Below, piece after piece: positions 28,235 to 33,277 of a DNA stretch of 33,277 nt. Within the stretch, counting starts at the first letter, position 1. The number at the start of each line of letters is the position of its first letter. Below the pieces are notes generated by a model. The model did not search any database. It was not told where the DNA came from and saw only the letters and a program-made list of their open reading frames with translations. Both the position numbers and the translations under genes were made by a program. The DNA lies in NCBI GenBank assembly GCA_902592965.1, contig CACJGL010000012.1, positions 1 to 33,277 on the forward strand. The letters are read 5' to 3'. The stretch is from an uncultured Pelagibacteraceae bacterium (GTDB lineage: Bacteria > Pseudomonadota > Alphaproteobacteria > Pelagibacterales > Pelagibacteraceae).

Positions 28235-28311
28235 TGGCGGGAGTGAAGGGACTCGAACCCTCGACCTATCGCGTGACAGGCGATCGCTCTAACCAACTGA
28301 GCTACACCCCC
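28235..28311 (-). tRNA. tRNA-Asp (GUC)
   Basis: Cloverleaf read on the minus strand: acceptor GGGGGTG (28311-28305) pairs with CACTCCC with one G-U. D arm is GCTC/GAGC, the anticodon stem ATCGC/GCGAT has loop CTGTCAC giving anticodon GUC, and the T arm GAGGG/CCCTT has TTCGAGT. The CCA tail is encoded (28237-28235). 77 nt in all. It lies 6 nt downstream of tRNA-Val, so the two are probably cut from one precursor. Confidence 0.97.
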
Positions 28312-28317
28312 TTGTTC

Positions 28318-28393
28318 TGGTGGGCAGTAAAGGACTCGAACCTTTGACCCCCTCGGTGTAAACGAGATGCTCTACCAACTGAGCTAACCGCCC
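28318..28393 (-). tRNA. tRNA-Val (UAC)
   Basis: Minus-strand cloverleaf: acceptor GGGCGGT (28393-28387) pairs with ACTGCCC with one G-U. D arm is GCTC/GAGC, the anticodon stem TCTCG/CGAGG has loop TTTACAC giving anticodon UAC, and the T arm AAAGG/CCTTT has TTCGAGT. The encoded CCA is at 28320-28318. 76 nt. Placement between lon and nuoA is common in alphaproteobacteria, where a tRNA-Val/tRNA-Asp pair follows lon (often with an HU gene between, absent here). Confidence 0.97.
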
Positions 28394-28404
28394 AAAACAT
28401 GGTA

Positions 28405-28433
28405 CTATTACATCAAGGTTATTATAATGTAAA
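28405..28433 (-). promoter_or_regulatory. Candidate sigma-70 promoter for the tRNA-Val/tRNA-Asp unit
   Basis: In the 47-nt space between lon and tRNA-Val the minus strand reads TTTACA (28433-28428), a 17-nt spacer, then TAATAG (28410-28405). This gives a good -35, ideal spacing and a fair -10, and initiation would fall just before the mature tRNA-Val 5' end. The nuo operon could be read from here too, since no terminator is visible after tRNA-Asp. Inference from sequence match only. Confidence 0.42.
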
Positions 28434-28440
28434 TTGTTTA

Positions 28441-30828
28441 TTACTGAATACTAGCTTGAGATTTATCGTCTTTTTTAGTTTCTGTTAATTTATCTACTTC
28501 AGTCCATTCAGTAGGCTTCAATTCTTTAGTTAATGCTATCTTAATTACTTCATCAGCTGTTTCTACTGGCACTATTTCAATATCATCTTTCACTTTTTTT
28601 GGTACATCAACTAAATCTTTTTCATTCTCTTTAGGTATCAAAACTTTTTTTACACCAGCTCTATGAGCTGCTAATAGTTTTTCTTTAAGTCCACCAATAG
28701 GTAAAACTTGACCTGTAATTGTTACCTCTCCAGTCATTGCAATTTCTCTCTTAACTGGAACTTTGGTAATTGACGATACTATTGATGTAACCATAGCTAT
28801 ACCTGCAGAAGGTCCATCTTTTGGTGTTGCACCCTCTGGAACGTGAATATGGAAATCTTTTTTCTCAAATAGTGGAGGTGTTACCCCAAACTCCAAACAT
28901 TTTGATCTAACATAAGATTTTGCAGCTTTTACAGACTCTTGCATTACATCACCTAACTTACCAGTTATTTGCATTCTTCCCTTACCTGGCATGTTAACTG
29001 TTTCAACTTTTAATATCTCTCCACCAAATTCTGTCCAAGCTAAACCTATGACTATTCCAACTTTATCTTTTGCTTCTAGTTCACCAAATTTAAATTTCTT
29101 AATACCAAGAAAGTCAGCTATATTTTTTTCATTAACCTCAACACTCTTTTCTTCATTATTGACTACTTTTTTAACAACTTTTCTTGTGACCTTTGATATT
29201 TCTCTCTCTAAATTTCTAACTCCACTCTCTCTAGTGTAACTTCTTATAATTTCTTTAATTGTATCGTCAGCTAACTTCATTTCACCTTCTTTAACACCGT
29301 TATCTTTGATTTGTTTAGGAAGTAAATATTTGTTGGCAATATTAATCTTCTCATCTTCTGTATATCCAGGAATTCTTATAACTTCCATTCTATCTAAAAG
29401 TGGAGGAAGAATATTTAATGTGTTTGCTGTTGTTACAAACATAACATCTGATAAATCATAATCTACTTCAAGGTAATGATCATTAAATGTGGTGTTTTGC
29501 TCGGGATCTAAAGCCTCTAATAAAGCTGATGATGGATCCCCTCTGTAATCGTTTCCAACTTTATCAATCTCATCTAATAAAAATAATGGATTTTTTGTAC
29601 CTGCTTTTTTCATCATCTGAATAATTTTACCAGGAAGTGAACCAATATAAGTTCTTCTGTGACCTCTTACTTCTGCTTCATCCCTTACTCCACCTAAAGA
29701 CATTCTTACAAATTGTCTATTAGTTGCCTTAGCTATTGATTTACCTAATGAAGTTTTTCCTACACCTGGCGGACCTACTAAACATAGAATAGGACCTTTT
29801 ATTTTATCCATTCTTTTTTGCACAGCTAAAAATTCTATTATTCTTTCTTTAACTTTTTCCAGCCCAAAGTGATCTTCTTCTAAAATTTTTAATGCTTTGT
29901 TCAAATCTATGTCAACTTTATCTTTTTTAAACCAAGGCAAATCTATCATCCAATCTAGATAGTTTCTAACAACAGTAGCCTCTGCTGACATAGGACTCAT
30001 GTTTTTTAATTTTTTCAATTCTGACATACATTTCTTTTCGACTTCTTTTGGCATCTTGGCTTTTAAAATCGATTTTTTTAAACTTGTTGTTTCGTCTTTA
30101 CCATCTTCAATTTCACCCAATTCCTTTTGTATAGCTTTTAACTGTTCATTTAAATAATACTCTCTTTGAGTTTTCTCCATTTGAGTTTTAACTCTTCCCC
30201 TTATTCTTTTCTCAACACCAATTATGCTGGCCTCATTTTCCATAATTTTAACAACACTATTAAGTCTTTTTTTAACATCTAAAGTTTCAAAGATTTGTTG
30301 TTTTTCTGAGATACTAGCATTGATATGTGAAATTATATTATCTGCTATCTTAGATGGATCTTTTAATTGTTTTATATTGTTAATTGTCTCTGAAGAAATT
30401 TTCTTGTTAACGCTGGTAAGTTTTTCTAATCTTTTTATAGCTGTTAAACTCAATGGTAACAGATCATCATCTTTTGATATTATATCTTTCTGATATTCAA
30501 ATGAACATTTAATAAAATTTTCGTCATCCTTAAAATCTACTATTTTGACTCTTTTAGTTCCTTCAACTAATACTTTAACAGTTCCATCAGGAAGTTTTAG
30601 TAATTGCAAAATATTACTTTCACATCCATAAGTGAATACATCGTTTTTCTTTGGGTCATCAACTTCAGAATTTTTTTGTGTAACTAGAACAATTTTTTTG
30701 TCACCTTTCATTACTTCATTTAATGCAGTGATGGACTTGTCTCTCCCAACAAATAAAGGAATTACCATACTTGGAAAAACTACAATGTCTCTTAATGGCA
30801 ATAACGGTAATGTCACTTTTATATCCAT
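28441..30828 (-). CDS. lon: ATP-dependent protease La (Lon)
   Basis: Lon is a cytosolic hexameric AAA+ serine protease that degrades damaged and regulatory proteins. The 795-aa protein has an N-terminal substrate domain (about 5-200), the AAA+ module with Walker A GPPGVGKTS at 352-360 and Walker B FLLDEID at 416-422, and a C-terminal protease domain. The catalytic dyad is Ser674 (PKDGPSAG) and Lys717 (GGLKEKLLAAHRAG). Length matches the family (about 784-800). The C-terminal ~25 residues beyond the protease domain are charged and variable. It is separated from clpX by 62 nt, so it may have its own promoter. No Shine-Dalgarno is evident before the ATG. Confidence 0.98.
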   Translation of the reverse strand: MDIKVTLPLLPLRDIVVFPSMVIPLFVGRDKSITALNEVMKGDKKIVLVTQKNSEVDDPKKNDVFTYGCESNILQLLKLPDGTVKVLVEGTKRVKIVDFKDDENFIKCSFEYQKDIISKDDDLLPLSLTAIKRLEKLTSVNKKISSETINNIKQLKDPSKIADNIISHINASISEKQQIFETLDVKKRLNSVVKIMENEASIIGVEKRIRGRVKTQMEKTQREYYLNEQLKAIQKELGEIEDGKDETTSLKKSILKAKMPKEVEKKCMSELKKLKNMSPMSAEATVVRNYLDWMIDLPWFKKDKVDIDLNKALKILEEDHFGLEKVKERIIEFLAVQKRMDKIKGPILCLVGPPGVGKTSLGKSIAKATNRQFVRMSLGGVRDEAEVRGHRRTYIGSLPGKIIQMMKKAGTKNPLFLLDEIDKVGNDYRGDPSSALLEALDPEQNTTFNDHYLEVDYDLSDVMFVTTANTLNILPPLLDRMEVIRIPGYTEDEKINIANKYLLPKQIKDNGVKEGEMKLADDTIKEIIRSYTRESGVRNLEREISKVTRKVVKKVVNNEEKSVEVNEKNIADFLGIKKFKFGELEAKDKVGIVIGLAWTEFGGEILKVETVNMPGKGRMQITGKLGDVMQESVKAAKSYVRSKCLEFGVTPPLFEKKDFHIHVPEGATPKDGPSAGIAMVTSIVSSITKVPVKREIAMTGEVTITGQVLPIGGLKEKLLAAHRAGVKKVLIPKENEKDLVDVPKKVKDDIEIVPVETADEVIKIALTKELKPTEWTEVDKLTETKKDDKSQASIQ

Positions 30829-30843
30829 CAGTGAAATATGGAT

Positions 30844-30849
30844 ATTATA
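30844..30849 (-). promoter_or_regulatory. Possible -10 box upstream of lon
   Basis: The minus strand reads a consensus TATAAT at 30849-30844, 15 nt before the lon ATG, in the 62-nt clpX-lon gap. I find no convincing -35 at 16-18 nt and no sigma-32-like sequence. If used, the leader would be only about 10 nt, close to leaderless. A chance match is likely in sequence this AT-rich. Confidence 0.22.
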
Positions 30850-30890
30850 TTTTATAATGCAATAGGAAATTATGGTTTATTAACGCGAAA

Positions 30891-32153
30891 TTATGCTGCT
30901 GAAGTCTTGTCAGTTTTAGTTTTGTTCTTCGAATGAACAATAACAGGAGCTGATACACCTTTCGCCGCACCAGAATCAATTATAACTTCTTCAATGTTAT
31001 CTTGACTTGGTAGATCAAACATTATTTTCAATAATATATTTTCGAGAATCGATCTAAGACCTCTTGCTCCAGTTTTTTTGGATATGGCTTTATTAGCTAT
31101 ATCTTTAACAGATTGATCTTTAAAAGTAAGTTTTACTCCCTCCAGTTTAAATAGTTCTTGATATTGTTTTATTAAAGAATTTTTTGGCTCTAATAAAATT
31201 TTAACTAAAGATTTCTCATCAAGATCGTCAAGAGTTGCAGTTATAGGTAATCTTCCTATAAATTCTGGTATCAGTCCATATTTTAATAAGTCTTCTGGCT
31301 CAAGGTTCTTCATCCACTCACCTATTTTTTTATCCTCTAAACTTTTAACCTCAGCTCCAAAACCAATAGATGAACCTTTGTCTCTTTGAGAAATTATTTT
31401 ATCTAAACCTGCAAACGCACCACCGCATATAAATAAAATATTAGTGGTATCTACTTGTAAAAATTCTTGTTGAGGATGTTTTCTTCCACCTTGAGGGGGA
31501 ACACTAGCAACTGTTCCTTCCATTATTTTTAATAAAGCTTGTTGAACGCCTTCACCTGATACATCTCTAGTAATTGATGGGTTTTCTGATTTTCTACTAA
31601 TTTTGTCTACTTCATCAATGTAAACAATTCCTCTTTGTGCTTTTTCAACATTGTAATCTGCTGCTTGTAATAATTTTAATATAATATTTTCAACATCTTC
31701 ACCAACATATCCAGCTTCTGTTAATGTAGTTGCATCTGCCATTGTAAATGGCACATCTAAAATTCTTGCTAAAGTTTGTGCTAATAAAGTTTTTCCACAT
31801 CCTGTTGGTCCAACTAACAAAATATTTGATTTTGAAAGTTCTACATTTTTGCTGGTTTTATTTTCGTAATTTAATCTTTTGTAATGATTATGAACTGCAA
31901 CTGATAAAACTTTTTTTGCATGATCTTGTCCAATCACATAATCATCTAGAACTGCACAGATCTCTTTTGGTGATGGTAATCCATCTTGATGTTTTACAAA
32001 AGTATCTTTGCTCTCTTCTTTGATGATGTCCATGCATAATTCAACACACTCATCACAAATAAAAACAGTTGGGCCAGCAATTAATTTTCTGACTTCGTGT
32101 TGACTCTTTCCACAGAAAGAACAGTAAAGAATATTTTTATTATTGTTGCTCAT
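30891..32153 (-). CDS. clpX: ATP-dependent Clp protease ATP-binding subunit ClpX
   Basis: ClpX is the AAA+ unfoldase that recognises tagged substrates and feeds them to ClpP. The 420-aa protein has the zinc-binding domain (Cys11, 14, 33, 36), Walker A GPTGCGKT at 115-122, the pore loop GYVG at 148-151, Walker B IVYIDEVD at 176-183, the RKH loop at 224-226, the ClpP-docking IGF loop at 263-265 and the sensor-2 region [10 protein letters not shown] near the C-terminus. All functional elements are present. It follows clpP after 89 nt of mostly AT sequence, a larger gap than usual here, so a separate promoter is possible but I see no clear one. Confidence 0.98.
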   Translation of the reverse strand: MSNNNKNILYCSFCGKSQHEVRKLIAGPTVFICDECVELCMDIIKEESKDTFVKHQDGLPSPKEICAVLDDYVIGQDHAKKVLSVAVHNHYKRLNYENKTSKNVELSKSNILLVGPTGCGKTLLAQTLARILDVPFTMADATTLTEAGYVGEDVENIILKLLQAADYNVEKAQRGIVYIDEVDKISRKSENPSITRDVSGEGVQQALLKIMEGTVASVPPQGGRKHPQQEFLQVDTTNILFICGGAFAGLDKIISQRDKGSSIGFGAEVKSLEDKKIGEWMKNLEPEDLLKYGLIPEFIGRLPITATLDDLDEKSLVKILLEPKNSLIKQYQELFKLEGVKLTFKDQSVKDIANKAISKKTGARGLRSILENILLKIMFDLPSQDNIEEVIIDSGAAKGVSAPVIVHSKNKTKTDKTSAA

Positions 32154-32242
32154 ATTTTTTTATAACGAATCAATTTGAATACTTTATTACAAAGATTACT
32201 TCTTAATCAAGTATAGGTTGTGAATAAACTATATATTGTTGT

Positions 32243-32854
32243 CTAGTCTCTTTTTTCCACTACTTTATCGATCAAACCAAAATCTTTTGCATTATCTGGA
32301 GTCATAAAATTGTCTCTCTCCAAAGCTTCTTTGATTTGATCAACTGACTTACCCGTGTGTTTAGAATAAATTTCGTTTAATCTTTTTTTCAAAGACATAA
32401 CCTCATTAGCATGAATTTCTATATCAGTTGCTTGACCTTGAAAACCTGCAGATGGTTGATGAACCATTATTCTTGAATTTGGCAATGATAATCTTTTTCC
32501 TTTGGATCCTGCAGCTAATAAAAATGATCCCATGCTTGCAGCTTGACCAATGCACAATGTGCTAACTTCAGGTTTGATATATTGCATCGTATCATAAATT
32601 CCTAAACCAGCTGTCACTAATCCACCTGGACTATTAATGTATAAAGAAATTTCTTTTTTAGGATCTTCAGACTCTAAAAATAATAATTGAGCAGTAACCA
32701 AAGATGCAACTGCATCATTAATTGGTCCAACTACGAAAACAATTCTCTCTTTTAATAATCTTGAATAAATATCATAAGCTCTTTCACCTCGGCTTGATTG
32801 CTCAACAACCATTGGGATCAAAGTACTTAAATGTTCTGGAATTTTTGTTGTCAT
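32243..32854 (-). CDS. clpP: ATP-dependent Clp protease proteolytic subunit ClpP
   Basis: ClpP forms the 14-subunit proteolytic chamber used with ClpX. The 203-aa protein has the catalytic triad Ser107 (GQAASMGS), His132 (VHQPSAG) and Asp181 (LERDNFM). The N-terminal axial-loop segment [23 protein letters not shown] (about 12-34) is well conserved. It lies 31 nt after tig, the classic tig-clpP-clpX-lon order. The start codon region can form a short hairpin (arms 32853-32858 and 32869-32874). There is no visible Shine-Dalgarno. Confidence 0.98.
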   Translation of the reverse strand: MTTKIPEHLSTLIPMVVEQSSRGERAYDIYSRLLKERIVFVVGPINDAVASLVTAQLLFLESEDPKKEISLYINSPGGLVTAGLGIYDTMQYIKPEVSTLCIGQAASMGSFLLAAGSKGKRLSLPNSRIMVHQPSAGFQGQATDIEIHANEVMSLKKRLNEIYSKHTGKSVDQIKEALERDNFMTPDNAKDFGLIDKVVEKRD

Positions 32855-32885
32855 AAGTGATTCGATTTACTTATACAACTTGTGA

Positions 32886-33277
32886 TTACTTTTTGCTAAC
32901 TTTTTTTGGTGATTTAGTTTTTTTTGCTACTTTTTTTGGAGCTTTAATTGGTTTAGCTGTTTTCTTTTCTTTGTTATCTTCTGACTTAACTTCTTTTTTC
33001 TCTTTTACTTTATCGTCTGAACCTTGAGATAGTTTTGCTAATTTCTCTTGCTCTTTTAGATTTTTTTCATTCTCTTCTTTTAATATTTTTTCAGCTTCTT
33101 CTTTACTAATTTGCTTTTTATTTACTTTTGCAATTTTTTTAACCTCAGCAATTATCTTTTCTTCATATACAGAGCCTCTTAAACTCTCAATTGCTCCTGG
33201 GTTTTTCTCATAATACTCTTTTACCATCTTTTCTTGTCCAGGCATCATTCTAAATTGTTTTTGTATTTCTGCATTTA
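32886..33277 (-). CDS. tig: Trigger factor, partial (C-terminus only; 5' end outside window)
   Basis: Ribosome-associated chaperone that shields nascent chains. Only the last ~130 codons are in the window. The frame is open at the right edge, reading NAEIQKQFRMMPGQEKMVKEYY, which matches the helical C-terminal chaperone domain (RMMPGQEKxVxEYY ... LRGxVYEEK). After the folded domain come a charged region and a 39-residue tail (codons 33005-32889) in which 18 residues are Lys, including the near-repeat PKKVAKK/PKKVSKK. E. coli TF has no such basic tail. Methionines inside the fragment (33248) are not the true start. The position before clpP-clpX-lon supports the call. Confidence 0.93.
   Translation of the reverse strand, partial: NAEIQKQFRMMPGQEKMVKEYYEKNPGAIESLRGSVYEEKIIAEVKKIAKVNKKQISKEEAEKILKEENEKNLKEQEKLAKLSQGSDDKVKEKKEVKSEDNKEKKTAKPIKAPKKVAKKTKSPKKVSKK

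Noticed and set aside
30829-32242. Heat-shock (sigma-32 type) promoters before clpX or lon
   Set aside because: I looked for CTTGAA and CCCCAT-like boxes in both gaps and found none; only generic AT-rich matches occur.
1-33277. Mobile elements, CRISPR arrays, prophage, attachment sites or long repeats
   Set aside because: No transposase, integrase, phage protein, spaced direct repeats or tRNA-flanking duplication was seen; the two tRNAs are intact and bordered by core genes.

Overview
The window is a gene-dense, strongly AT-rich stretch of core bacterial chromosome. Every gene I can support lies on the minus strand, so transcription runs from high to low coordinates. The protein families, the lysine-, isoleucine- and asparagine-rich composition, the tiny intergenic spaces and the gene order (tig-clpP-clpX-lon-tRNAs-nuoA..N-birA-coaX-rnj-DUF1467-proS-lolC-lolD-dnaE-rpsB-tsf-frr-uppS-cdsA-dxr) point to an alphaproteobacterium. 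A streamlined marine SAR11/Pelagibacter-like organism is the best fit. That assignment is inferred from protein character and synteny, not from a database search.

Layout in transcription order. 33277-30829: protein folding and quality control, with the 3' end of tig (trigger factor), clpP, clpX and, past a 62-nt space, lon. 28440-28170: a short non-coding stretch with a candidate promoter, tRNA-Val(UAC), tRNA-Asp(GUC) and a small perfect hairpin. 28151-14284: the complete 14-gene respiratory complex I operon nuoABCDEFGHIJKLMN in canonical order with nothing inserted. 14284-4511: birA (biotin ligase), coaX (type III pantothenate kinase), rnj (RNase J), a small DUF1467-like membrane protein, proS, lolC, lolD and dnaE. 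After a 123-nt gap with a foldable leader come rpsB, tsf and frr (translation), then uppS, cdsA and dxr (isoprenoid and phospholipid precursors); dxr runs off the left edge.

From nuoA to dnaE, 22 genes over about 23.6 kb are never separated by more than 3 nt, and most overlap by 1, 4 or 8 nt. Translational coupling and very long transcripts are therefore likely. Respiration, cofactor synthesis, mRNA turnover, lipoprotein export and replication are physically chained together.

I see no mobile elements, CRISPR arrays, phage genes, rRNA or horizontally acquired cargo, and no undescribed multi-gene system. The points most worth a second look are the structured rpsB leader that would hide the Shine-Dalgarno, the absence of pyrH between tsf and frr, a recurring ATGCTTRR stop/start overlap, the histone-like lysine-rich tail of trigger factor, the unusually short BirA and CdsA, and substitutions in the UppS and DnaE PHP motifs.
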